Shown: positions 35,001 through 41,889 of the stretch, piece after piece
Position numbering within the stretch: position 1 is the first letter of the stretch
Layout: each line of letters starts with the position of its first letter
Made by a program: the position numbers and the translations under genes
Notes under the pieces: generated by a model
Database searches by the model: none
Told to the model about the DNA's origin: nothing
Seen by the model: the letters and a program-made list of their open reading frames with translations, nothing else
Assembly (NCBI RefSeq): GCF_011043775.1
Contig: NZ_JAAKXY010000001.1
Span: forward strand, 287,617 to 351,616
DNA length: 64,000 nucleotides
Origin: Natronolimnobius sp. AArcel1
GTDB taxonomy: Archaea; Halobacteriota; Halobacteria; Halobacteriales; Natrialbaceae
Direction of reading: 5' to 3'

Positions 35001-36378
35001 GAATCTGCTCGACTTCGACGACCTGCTGTTGCACTGCCGATTCGATTGCTCCTTTCGAGGAGCCAAGTGCCGCGTACTGTATCTGCGTGACCGAAACCTC
35101 CTGGTGCTGGACTAACGCACCCTGCGCACCACCATCAGCAGCGGCCTGAATCTGCTCGACGCTCGCGTCCTGGCTCTGCTGGATGGACCCCTTCGCCGCA
35201 CCGAAGGTCGCCTCCTGAATCTGGGTGATCGAAATGCGCTGGACCTGCTCGATCGTCACCGACTGGACCTGCGCCAGCGAGCCTTTACTCGCCCCGCGCG
35301 CTGCGGACTGGGTCTGCTCGACACTCACTTCCTGGCGCTGCTCGAGTGCGCCCTTCGCCGCACCCGTTGCTGCCTTCTGGATCTGCTTGATATCGACGCG
35401 CTGGTGCTGTTCAACCTCGATATCCTGCTCCTGTTCGAACACCGCCTCAGTGCTGCCCTCGAGCGCACCCGCTGCAGCTCCTGCCGCCGCGTGCTGGACG
35501 TGCTCGAGTGTGACCTGCTGGCGCTGCTCAACAGTTATTTTCTGATACTGCTCGAGGACGCCGTACGCTGCACCTTGTGCGGCTTCCTGAATCTTCGGCG
35601 TGCGGTCGATGTCTTTCTCGCCGGCCTCGCTCGCCGCACCCGCGGCCGCGCCGTAGGTTGCAACCTGAATCTGCTCGACAGTCACGCGCTGTTCTTGCGC
35701 GAGCGCGCCGTGGGTCGCGCCCCAAGTGGCACTCTGCATCTGGGTTGCGTTGACCGTCTGATGCTGGGCCAGTGCACCGTCAGTTGCGCCACCGACTGCG
35801 TACTGGACTTGTGTCGCGTTCACCTCCTGCTCTTGCATCATCGAGCCGTGAACCGCCCCTTTCGTCGCCTCCTGTACCTGCTCGGTGTCAGCCTCTTGAT
35901 GCTGGCTCGCTGCCGCGCTTGCCGCCTCGAGTGCCGCTGCTTGTTGTTCCTGTGTTACCTCGACGCCCTGTGCCTGGGCGAGTTCGACACCCTCCTCGAC
36001 ACCGGCTTCGACGGCATCAGGCGCGTCAGGCTCGTCCTGCGTGGCAGCTTCATCGGTTTCGGTTGCGTCGGCGTCCGCATCCGCCTCCACATCTGCGCCG
36101 TCCAATCCGATTGGCGACTCGAGTGCCACGATGTCGACGTCACCCTGGCTAGTCGTCACAGGGGTCGATTGGTCGTCGCTCTCGTTGCCGGCATCCTCGT
36201 CGTCCTGCTGTGCCTCGACGTCCGTCAGCACGTTGTCGTCATCTGTCGTCTCGTCGCCGTCGACAGTTCCGTCCGCGAACGGGCCCATCCCGCCACCAAG
36301 CAGTGGGAGTGCCACGACGCTCGTGACCATCAGTGCAGCAACCAGAACGACACCGAGTGCCCCCTGTTGCCACCTCAT
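32098..36378 (-). CDS. Giant secreted protein with glutamine-rich 23-residue repeats
   Basis: A 1426-residue surface protein. A Sec-type signal (MRWQQGALGVVLVAALMVTS, cleavage near residue 25) is followed by an acidic linker, then residues 136-570 made of 23-residue glutamine-rich repeats. Next is a DUF7282-type domain (about 577-693: VDNVDLSEGGFVAVYDGVAT), two more related beta domains that each begin SVSDQTGDGETLLV- or NVTDQTGDGQTLTV-like, a cysteine-containing module with CTRAEVSGNFEDGDQI, two CARDB-like domains (VEQGEPLEVDADIENVGDDA), and a 110-residue extremely acidic low-complexity tail ending VAALM. There is no C-terminal membrane anchor or PGF sorting motif. It is probably an adhesion or cell-surface structural protein. 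Confidence 0.85.
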   Translation of the reverse strand: MRWQQGALGVVLVAALMVTSVVALPLLGGGMGPFADGTVDGDETTDDDNVLTDVEAQQDDEDAGNESDDQSTPVTTSQGDVDIVALESPIGLDGADVEADADADATETDEAATQDEPDAPDAVEAGVEEGVELAQAQGVEVTQEQQAAALEAASAAASQHQEADTEQVQEATKGAVHGSMMQEQEVNATQVQYAVGGATDGALAQHQTVNATQMQSATWGATHGALAQEQRVTVEQIQVATYGAAAGAASEAGEKDIDRTPKIQEAAQGAAYGVLEQYQKITVEQRQQVTLEHVQHAAAGAAAGALEGSTEAVFEQEQDIEVEQHQRVDIKQIQKAATGAAKGALEQRQEVSVEQTQSAARGASKGSLAQVQSVTIEQVQRISITQIQEATFGAAKGSIQQSQDASVEQIQAAADGGAQGALVQHQEVSVTQIQYAALGSSKGAIESAVQQQVVEVEQIQAAAFGAGQGAVTQTQVVDITQIQTLAHGASSGALIQHQEASVTQIQTAAQAACEETARAIQYQQISITQLQILTQDTAADATAYAVGEDTDDVTQIIQHVQIEISQQIEEIDELEGTASISFTDQESDGESVVVDNVDLSEGGFVAVYDGVATDVDPDAVIGVSDYLESGDHEDLEIELDEPLEESQPLVAVVHHNTTDDQTFQYVESDGADDEPYVTASGGPVLDGAFVTIADEEEPDPEPDPDPEATLSVSDQTGDGETLLVDEANASESYTVAAEYDGERVDSETFDADESVSDLEVDLEPALEDETTINVSVRASDDDETLASETITYTLEDVTDPDDPEDPDDDAELNVTDQTGDGQTLTVQESNASVEYVLTATADETELVETEPFAPDTGLDNETVDLDQPLTDNATVDVALESTDEGETLAAESLEYTVDPTFMVEFIDCTRAEVSGNFEDGDQIAASTGFYDSAGFGNTIIEDFVTVGDDIEAPFIGTVVFDIDADDGVTETGDDEVTVGVNDYGDFGTAITGISSDEAIPFAGIDHPHPDSETCLEEIRPEQPDIGVEETEPLEDDDGIEVTFGYDNPNDAMLAVISEYVEGTTEDDPVGELEPGEHEFMALWTPESDDERLVWEVDMSTHDYDEVLTAETEPAGEIDPDDPANYSVSITETNSPVEQGEPLEVDADIENVGDDAGEQNVTLSLAELDLEVDSQTVELEGDETESVTLTADTDEIEPDEYTAVVASEDDSDEVPVTIEEAGEAAEFTVGPVFADPVASVGDEVTVQADITNVGDLEGTQTVTYSVDGDLVDETELELEGGETETVEFTSEAIEGESEHEIATEDDAGTATVEGLADPDVPEFEDDEETAEPDDDTTADDEPPVTDEDEQDDDTEQGDTETDPGATNGGEEETPPADDGPPADDDADDADGDADTAGSDETDEQAGEGAETTDEPAGDENETVAALM
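34669..35973 (-). repeat. Array of about 15 glutamine-rich 23-residue repeats
   Basis: Within the giant secreted protein, residues 136-570 repeat a unit with the consensus QxQxVxVxQIQxAAxGAxxGAL. Several copies are exactly 23 residues (for example beginning QHQTVNATQ, QRQEVSVEQ, QSQDASVEQ, QTQVVDITQ). Three places carry an 8-residue insertion of the same pattern (QxxVxxxQ), as in QVQSVTIEQ followed by VQRISITQ. Every unit starts with Gln-x-Gln and ends in Ala/Gly/Ser-rich turns, so an alternating beta strand and helix layer (a solenoid) is plausible. The DNA shows matching periodicity of 69 bases. Confidence 0.85.
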
Positions 36379-36846
36379 AGCGCACGCTCACTGGGTCCCA
36401 TCCGGGCTGTCCGCTGGCGGTTGCGTCCTGATCGAGGCCGGCCGTCTCGCGCGCGGTGGTCTCCCCGCCGGACCGAAACGCGCCACATCGCGCCCCAGCA
36501 CCGCTGTCTCGCCCCCGCGTTGCAATACCATCGGTCGTCAGCAGTTGCACTACCGGATTGCATTCGTTTCCGAGCACCCGACCGAATCGATGCATAAACA
36601 CGCCGGTCGTTTCGGTTAGGCAGCGGATACAATCCCTGATTACTCACCGTTTCAGGGGCAAAAATTGACTTATTCAGCCGCTCACCGCCTCCTCGAGTGT
36701 GATTTCACGTCTGTCATGAATTGCCTCGAGTAGCCGGCAAACTGAGAGGAAGCGCGGTGTTTCGTCGGTCACTTGTTGCCTTGAACCTGCAAGCCATCGA
36801 CACAGCGAGCGTTCTCCGACAGCCGTTTTCGTAAACCGAAGTTTTG
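36379..36846. other. Intergenic stretch with one possible 32-codon ORF
   Basis: About 470 bases between the giant protein gene and bioY. Most open frames here look random. On the minus strand, a GTG at 36770-36772 starts a 32-codon frame ending at 36674 (TDETPRFLSVCRLLEAIHDR, then REITLEEAVSG) whose composition is protein-like, perhaps a truncated regulator remnant. The rest should hold the promoter of the giant protein and of bioY. Confidence 0.35.
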
Positions 36847-36873
36847 ATGGCTGTTTACGAGCGAGCCACTGGC

Positions 36874-37464
36874 ATGGCAACTGAACAGCAGTCGGTCGAC
36901 CTCGTCGACGGCGATGTCGTCCGGTCGTTTGCACGCGCAGCGCTGCTTGCCGTCCTCATCGGCGCATCTGCGCCCGTCGCGATTCCGATTGGACCGGCAC
37001 CGATCACGCTGCAAGTACTGTTTGTCTTCCTAGCTGGGCTCGTGCTCGGGCCACTGTGGGGCAGTTTTTCGATGGTGCTCTATCTCACCGCGGGCGCAGT
37101 CGGCGTGCCCGTCTTCGCCGGGATGGAATCCGGCTTTGGCGTCCTCGTCGGCGAGACGGCCGGCTACCTCTGGTCGTACCCCATCGCTGCGGGCCTCATC
37201 GGCTTGTTCGTCCACCGCGGAACTGAGCTTCGTGATCCCGCCGAACAGTCCCTCGCGGTCGTCGTTGTCGCGCTTCTCGCCGGACTGATCGTTATCTACG
37301 GCATGGGTGTCGGCCACATGATGTGGCTGCTTCATCTCGACCTCTGGGAGGCGCTTCTCACCGGCATGGTGTTCTTTCTCCCCGGTGATTTCCTCAAACT
37401 GGTCGCCGCAATCCTTATCGTCAAAAGCGGCCAGCTTGCAGTTGGAACCCACGAGTCCAGATGA
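36874..37464 (+). CDS. bioY: Biotin ECF transporter substrate-binding component BioY
   Basis: A roughly 196-residue S-component membrane protein with about six helices. Family hallmarks are APVAIPIGPAPITLQVLFVF (the conserved P-x-P-I-T-x-Q loop that lines the biotin site), LAGLVLGPLWGSFSMVLYL and VGETAGYLWSYPIAA. BioY binds biotin in the membrane and is energised by an EcfT/EcfA module. I use the ATG at 36874 (MATEQQSVDLVD); an in-frame ATG at 36847 would add nine residues. The next gene overlaps its stop by four bases, and the T component follows, so all three form one operon. Confidence 0.9.
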   Translation: MATEQQSVDLVDGDVVRSFARAALLAVLIGASAPVAIPIGPAPITLQVLFVFLAGLVLGPLWGSFSMVLYLTAGAVGVPVFAGMESGFGVLVGETAGYLWSYPIAAGLIGLFVHRGTELRDPAEQSLAVVVVALLAGLIVIYGMGVGHMMWLLHLDLWEALLTGMVFFLPGDFLKLVAAILIVKSGQLAVGTHESR

Positions 37465-38180
37465 TCGACTTTCGCGGCGTCTCATACGCGTTCGGCGACG
37501 TCCCCGTCCTCGAGGAGGTTTCGCTAACGCTGGGCAACGGCGAGTTCGTCGTCCTCGCGGGCGCAAACGGTAGCGGGAAGACAACCCTGTTGCGCCACTG
37601 TAACGGCCTCCTCGAGCCCGATTCGGGAACCGTCGTCGTCGACAATACGCCGGTCGCCGACAACGTGGTTGCAGCCCGCTCGAGCGTCGGCATGGTGTTT
37701 CAACACCCGCGCGATCAGTTCGTCGCCGCGACCGTCGGTGCCGATGTCGCCTTCGGCCCCGAAAACCTCGGCCTCGAGCGTGCAGAAATCGACCGGCGAG
37801 TCACGAACGCACTCGAGGCCGTCAATCTGGGAGGCCGTAATGACGAGCGCATCGACGCGCTCTCGGGCGGCGAGCAGTCTCGCGTCGCCATCGCCGGCGC
37901 GCTCGCGATGGAACCGAGTCACCTCGTCCTCGATGAACCCTTCACCGGACTCGATGAACCCGCCCGTCGCTCCGTCCTCGAGCGCCTCGAGTCGCTCTCG
38001 GCTGGAGGAACCGGTGTCGTGGTCGCGACTCATGACCTGCGCGACGTACTCTCGCTTGCGGATCGTGTCGTCGCTATGCAAGACGGGCGGGTCGTCGTAG
38101 ATGATGCGCCAGCGCAGGCGCTTCCCGCCCTCGAGTCGCTCTCGGTCCGGATTCCGGAGACCACCCGCGAACGATGCTAA
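37461..38180 (+). CDS. bioM: Biotin ECF transporter ATPase (BioM/EcfA type)
   Basis: A 239-residue ABC ATPase. Walker A is GANGSGKTT (34-42), the Q-loop lies in MVFQHPRDQFVAATVGADVA (the Q-HP-x-DQ pattern of EcfA proteins), the signature is LSGGEQSRVAIAGAL, Walker B is LVLDEPFTGLD, and the switch His is in VVATHDLRDVLS. The start ATG overlaps the bioY stop (ATGA), so translation is probably coupled. A single ATPase gene implies a homodimer, as in BioMNY of bacteria. Downstream overlap with bioN confirms the operon. Confidence 0.9.
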   Translation: MIDFRGVSYAFGDVPVLEEVSLTLGNGEFVVLAGANGSGKTTLLRHCNGLLEPDSGTVVVDNTPVADNVVAARSSVGMVFQHPRDQFVAATVGADVAFGPENLGLERAEIDRRVTNALEAVNLGGRNDERIDALSGGEQSRVAIAGALAMEPSHLVLDEPFTGLDEPARRSVLERLESLSAGGTGVVVATHDLRDVLSLADRVVAMQDGRVVVDDAPAQALPALESLSVRIPETTRERC

Positions 38181-38878
38181 CCTACGAACCCGACGACACG
38201 CTGGCTCATCGACTCGATCCGCGCGCGAAACTCGCGGTCCAGATCGGGTTCGCTGGGACCGCACTGGCACATACCACGATCCCGGCACTGGCAATCCTCT
38301 CGGTTCTGACGGCCGGTATCCTGTACAGCGCGCGCGTGTCCCTGCTCCGGACGCTCGTCGCCTACCGGTTCGCCCTCGTGATCCTCGCCATTGCGCCACT
38401 GATCGCCGCGCTCACGATTGGGCCACCCTGGATCGATTGGGCCGACGGGCAGACCTCCCTGCAAGCCAGTTACCGCGTGTTGCTCATCTTGCTTGTGAGT
38501 GCGGCGTACGTCCGGTCGACCCCGATCCGAGACTCGAGAGCGGCGATTCAACGGACGATCCCGGGCAAGCCGGGCCAACTGCTCGGCATCGGCATCGCGC
38601 TCGTCTTCCGGTTCCTGCCGGTGATCCAGCGCGATATCCAGACCATTCGCGACGCGATGGCTGCCCGACTCGGCGGCGAACGCCGCGCAGTTGATCGAGT
38701 CAGTACGCTCGGCATTCGCAGCCTTGCGCGAGCGTTCGAACGTGCAGATCGACTCTCGCTCGCCCTGCAAGCGCGATGTTTCGCGTGGAATCCGACGCTC
38801 CCGCCACTTGCGTTCTCGAGGCGTGACTGGGTCGTGCTCGGCTTCGCGCTGGCGCTTGGGCTGACAGCATTTCTGTGA
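38174..38878 (+). CDS. bioN: Biotin ECF transporter transmembrane component (EcfT)
   Basis: A 234-residue EcfT/CbiQ-type protein. It begins MLTYEPDDTLAHRLDPRAKL (the conserved H-x-LDPR-x-K region), has about five helices, and carries the coupling helices with the Ala-Arg motif in DAMAARLGGERRAVDRVSTL and then RADRLSLALQARCFAW. EcfT connects the ATPases to the S component BioY. Its ATG overlaps the end of the ATPase gene by seven bases. The C-terminus is one last hydrophobic helix. Operon position makes biotin the likely substrate. Confidence 0.9.
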   Translation: MLTYEPDDTLAHRLDPRAKLAVQIGFAGTALAHTTIPALAILSVLTAGILYSARVSLLRTLVAYRFALVILAIAPLIAALTIGPPWIDWADGQTSLQASYRVLLILLVSAAYVRSTPIRDSRAAIQRTIPGKPGQLLGIGIALVFRFLPVIQRDIQTIRDAMAARLGGERRAVDRVSTLGIRSLARAFERADRLSLALQARCFAWNPTLPPLAFSRRDWVVLGFALALGLTAFL

Positions 38879-38898
38879 GATCAGATCGTCGCAGGACC

Positions 38899-39651
38899 CT
38901 ACACCGACGAAAACGGCACGCGATCACTGTCCGAGTCGCTTTCAGGTAGTGCCTCGAGTCCAGCAGGGGGTGGGACGTCGTCAGCGTCCTCGAGTTCCTG
39001 CTCGAAAAACGGCTGGTTCGCTCGAATCCGATCTTCGTCCCACTCCCACCACTCGAGGTCGAGCAGTCGTTCCCTGACCGATTCGGGGAATCGCCACTTG
39101 ATGCGTTCGGCCGGAACACCGGCGACGACGGCATACGGCTCGACATCGTCAGTCACGATTGAGCCGGCGCCGATCACTGCTCCATCGCCGATTGTGACAC
39201 CCGAAAGAACAACCGCACGCGCGCCGATCCAGACATCGTTCCCGACTGAAATCGGGCCGTTCGAAGTGACATCGAGCCCGCTGTCGAGAACCTCGTCGTA
39301 CAGCCGAATCTGCAACGATGGTTGGTCGAGCTTGTGATTTGGTTCCTGAAAAATGCAATCTCGAGCAATCGCACAGTAGTTCCCGAGCGAGACGTCCCCG
39401 ATCAGATCGCAGTTCGGCTCAAGATTCGTGCCTCGGCCAACGCGGACGTCGCCACTGAGTACACAGCCGCGGCTCAACCGCGTTCGCGGGCCAAGCTCAA
39501 TCGTTCCCCGCAAGAGACACCCTCTCGAGAGTCGTGCAGACGAGGCCACTGCTAACTCGAGCGAATCGGTGTGCCGGTTGAGTACGCCGTGGATTGCGCT
39601 CGGGTAGCCAAGCACTGAAAGTACTCGGTTCATGAGGGTCTCGAGGGTCAC
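38899..39651 (-). CDS. Left-handed beta-helix acyltransferase
   Basis: A 250-residue hexapeptide-repeat protein resembling O-acetyltransferases such as CatB, WbbJ or NodL. Repeats include [40 protein letters not shown] and [15 protein letters not shown]. The catalytic-His region is [12 protein letters not shown], and the C-terminal coil has [20 protein letters not shown] and then [20 protein letters not shown], the usual acetyl-CoA binding part. It may acetylate a surface sugar or amino sugar. The GTG start (39651) sits about 30 bases after a TATATA box, which supports it over the ATG at 39633. It is convergent with the biotin operon. Confidence 0.82.
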   Translation of the reverse strand: MTLETLMNRVLSVLGYPSAIHGVLNRHTDSLELAVASSARLSRGCLLRGTIELGPRTRLSRGCVLSGDVRVGRGTNLEPNCDLIGDVSLGNYCAIARDCIFQEPNHKLDQPSLQIRLYDEVLDSGLDVTSNGPISVGNDVWIGARAVVLSGVTIGDGAVIGAGSIVTDDVEPYAVVAGVPAERIKWRFPESVRERLLDLEWWEWDEDRIRANQPFFEQELEDADDVPPPAGLEALPESDSDSDRVPFSSV

Positions 39652-39678
39652 AGCTAGCTAACGTCCCAACAGCCCACA

Positions 39679-39686
39679 GTATATAC
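39679..39686 (-). promoter_or_regulatory. TATA box of the acyltransferase gene
   Basis: The minus-strand box GTATATAC lies about 30 bases before the GTG at 39651, consistent with an archaeal promoter of a leaderless message. Confidence 0.45.
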
Positions 39687-39916
39687 TTCACTGAATTGAG
39701 GCGTACACTCGGCTAATATGACTGATTACAGGCACTCCATACGACACAGCCAGCGGGTGCAGATTCGGATAGCATCTTCTTACACGGAGACACTGCTCGC
39801 GTGGTCGCCCGTCTCTGACACGCACGCAGTTCGTCGGTGTCCCTGATGACGCGTCGCATGCTGTATCCGGGCCATAAAATTAACTGCGCACCGTGGAGGG
39901 AACGAGTGGGCATACA

Positions 39917-40642
39917 ATGAGTTACGATCCATCAGCAGGAGACGACGACAGTGAGAGCCTCGTCCACGATGAGTGGCCACTCGATGACTACGAGGCCCCT
40001 GACCGAGAGCCGACCTACATCGGCATCATGAACCCCGACGAGGAGCAAAAATCGACGGCACTCTTCTACGACAACCGGAACGAGACCATCTTTCAGGCCG
40101 ACGTCGAAGAAGAAGAGCAGCGGTTCGTCAGCCGCGACGACACCGAACGTAACCTCGAGCCAACCGACACGCTCGGCGAGGTACTCGAGGACTTCGGTGA
40201 CCGACTCGAGTGGGACTCGCTGTCGTCGTTCGGCCGCGAGCAGTTACAGAGTGACAACGGGGACACAGAGACTGACACGACCAGTCCCGATTCGATCACG
40301 TTCACTCAGAGCAACGTCAGCGAAACCGCAGCTCACGACCTGGAATTTTCGGGCTCCTATCTGTACCAGCACGCAGACCAGGAACTCACCGTCGAACGCA
40401 CGTTCGAAATCACATACGACGACCCCACAACCCCACACAGTGCGGTTGCAGTAGTTACTGACCGGCTTTTGGAAACGAGCGACGACGCCGGAACGCTGGA
40501 CACCGACGCCGACAAACTCGAGGAACACGAGCGCACGTTCGAAATCGACCTCGATGCGAGCGACCCCGAGCGACAACTCGAGACGCGACTCGAACAGGCG
40601 TGTAAAGACTGGCACACGGCCCACGCCGACCCAACAGTGTGA
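39917..40642 (+). CDS. Acidic soluble hypothetical protein
   Basis: A 241-residue protein starting MSYDPSAGDDDSESLVHDEW. It is very acidic throughout. The first part has PTYIGIMNPDEEQKSTALFY and DNRNETIFQADVEEEEQRFV, followed by a helix-prone stretch and a Thr/Asp-rich linker. A later part reads YQHADQELTVERTFEITYDD. No catalytic motif, signal peptide or membrane segment is present. It is probably cytoplasmic and haloarchaea-specific. The upstream region contains a TAAAATTAACT promoter-like AT-rich element. Family not recognised. Confidence 0.6.
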   Translation: MSYDPSAGDDDSESLVHDEWPLDDYEAPDREPTYIGIMNPDEEQKSTALFYDNRNETIFQADVEEEEQRFVSRDDTERNLEPTDTLGEVLEDFGDRLEWDSLSSFGREQLQSDNGDTETDTTSPDSITFTQSNVSETAAHDLEFSGSYLYQHADQELTVERTFEITYDDPTTPHSAVAVVTDRLLETSDDAGTLDTDADKLEEHERTFEIDLDASDPERQLETRLEQACKDWHTAHADPTV

Positions 40643-40838
40643 CCACGAGAGTCGAAACCCACCCTCGAGGCACTCGTGGCGTTACGGACAGGGATCGGTC
40701 ACGAAACGATGAGGTCAAACCATTGTTCCACACAACAGATAGTCTCCGGTAAATTTAACTCGGGATAGAAATAATACTCATATGGCGAGTGAGCACAGCC
40801 GTACTGTGTCCTCAGCCAGACACCGACTCGGTTATCGT

Positions 40839-40991
40839 TCACTCCTCGCCACGATTACTTCCGCGTCTTGTGCGTCTCACTCGAGAGACATCTACATCGA
40901 AACCGCTGATCCCGAGTTCATTAAAGAGGGTCAGTAATTCACTGCCGGCTGATTCATCAAATTCAATCCATGAAAAGACCTGAGGATACGT
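40839..40991 (-). pseudogene. Fragment of a protein-coding gene, no start codon
   Basis: The minus strand from 40991 to the stop at 40839-40841 reads a protein-like sequence of about 50 residues, TYPQVFSWIEFDESAGSELL then TLFNELGISGFDVDVSRVRR, with a stop directly upstream and no ATG, GTG or TTG at its head. Composition suggests a remnant of a larger gene rather than a shadow. The surrounding 40643-41074 stretch is otherwise non-coding and includes an AT-rich part before the K+ channel gene. Confidence 0.3.
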
Positions 40992-41074
40992 CTAGTGGGT
41001 AGCTCAATAGTGGTAGGTCAGACCAGTCAACCAACCTCAGAACAATCATATAGCCTTAATTGAATGTTTGCCAC

Positions 41075-41887
41075 ATGAGCGTGGGGCGTTACTCGGCAAC
41101 TCGCCGATGGACTTGGGAGCTTTTCGAACCAGATCTCGGTGGGAAACTTGGGTACTACACGGACTGGTTTATCATGACACTGATCGCCGTGAATGTAGCG
41201 ATGGTCATTCTTGAAACGGTTGATGCGTTGGCTATCGCTTACAGCGGGGCGTTCTACTATTTCGAGTTGTTCTCGGTGGCTGTCTTTACCATCGAGTATC
41301 TTGGTCGCGTCTGGTCAGCTGTCGATAACCCTGCCTACGAGGGGCCAATCACTGGGCGACTCGAGTTTGCGTCGCGCCCACTGCTAATCGTAGACTTTCT
41401 GGCAATCATCCCCTTCTATTTGACAGTAGTAGGAGTACAAGCAGATCTACGGTTCCTCCGAGCCCTCCGGCTTATTCGTCTCTTTCGACTGTTGAAGCTC
41501 GCCCGGTACTCAACAGCGATGCAATCGTTTGGGTTGGTTATCGAAGAGAAAAAAGAGAAGCTTATACTGGCATTCTCAGCGAATTTACTACTGTTAGTCA
41601 TTGCCTCGAGTGCAATGTATTACATCGAAAACCCCCACCAACCAGAGGCTTTTTCGTCGATTCCGCAGGCGTTCTGGTGGGGTGTTGCAACACTGACGAC
41701 AGTTGGCTACGGTGACGTTCATCCGATCACTCCACTAGGACAGTTCGTTGGTGCAGTTGTTGCAATGTTGGGTATCGGTCTCTTTGCACTCCCTGCATCA
41801 ATCCTTGCCTCCGGGTTTATTGAACAAGCTGAAAATGATGAGAAATCCGCCGACTACTGCCCCCATTGTGGAGAGAAGATCGAGTAG
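41075..41887 (+). CDS. Voltage-gated potassium channel
   Basis: A 270-residue 6-TM Kv-like channel. Helices 1-3 occupy about residues 30-115, S4 is a charged repeat RFLRALRLIRLFRLLKLARY (Arg/Lys every third residue, 126-145), and the pore holds the filter TTVGYGD (208-214) with WWGVATL before it. A C-terminal CPHCGEKIE is half a zinc ribbon; whether the zinc is shared with a second subunit is unknown. KvAP and MVP are archaeal relatives. The ATG at 41075 is preferred to the TTG at 41060. It is less G+C-rich than the core genes around it and lies in a probable accessory segment. Confidence 0.92.
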   Translation: MSVGRYSATRRWTWELFEPDLGGKLGYYTDWFIMTLIAVNVAMVILETVDALAIAYSGAFYYFELFSVAVFTIEYLGRVWSAVDNPAYEGPITGRLEFASRPLLIVDFLAIIPFYLTVVGVQADLRFLRALRLIRLFRLLKLARYSTAMQSFGLVIEEKKEKLILAFSANLLLLVIASSAMYYIENPHQPEAFSSIPQAFWWGVATLTTVGYGDVHPITPLGQFVGAVVAMLGIGLFALPASILASGFIEQAENDEKSADYCPHCGEKIE

Positions 41888-41889
41888 AG

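Noticed and set aside
34669-35973. Periodic 69-bp DNA repeat considered as a CRISPR array
   Set aside because: No fixed repeat with unique spacers; the periodicity is that of the encoded 23-residue repeats.
35404-36597. Plus-strand frame of 397 codons
   Set aside because: Antisense of the glutamine repeat array; its apparent Leu-rich repeats are the complement of Gln codons.
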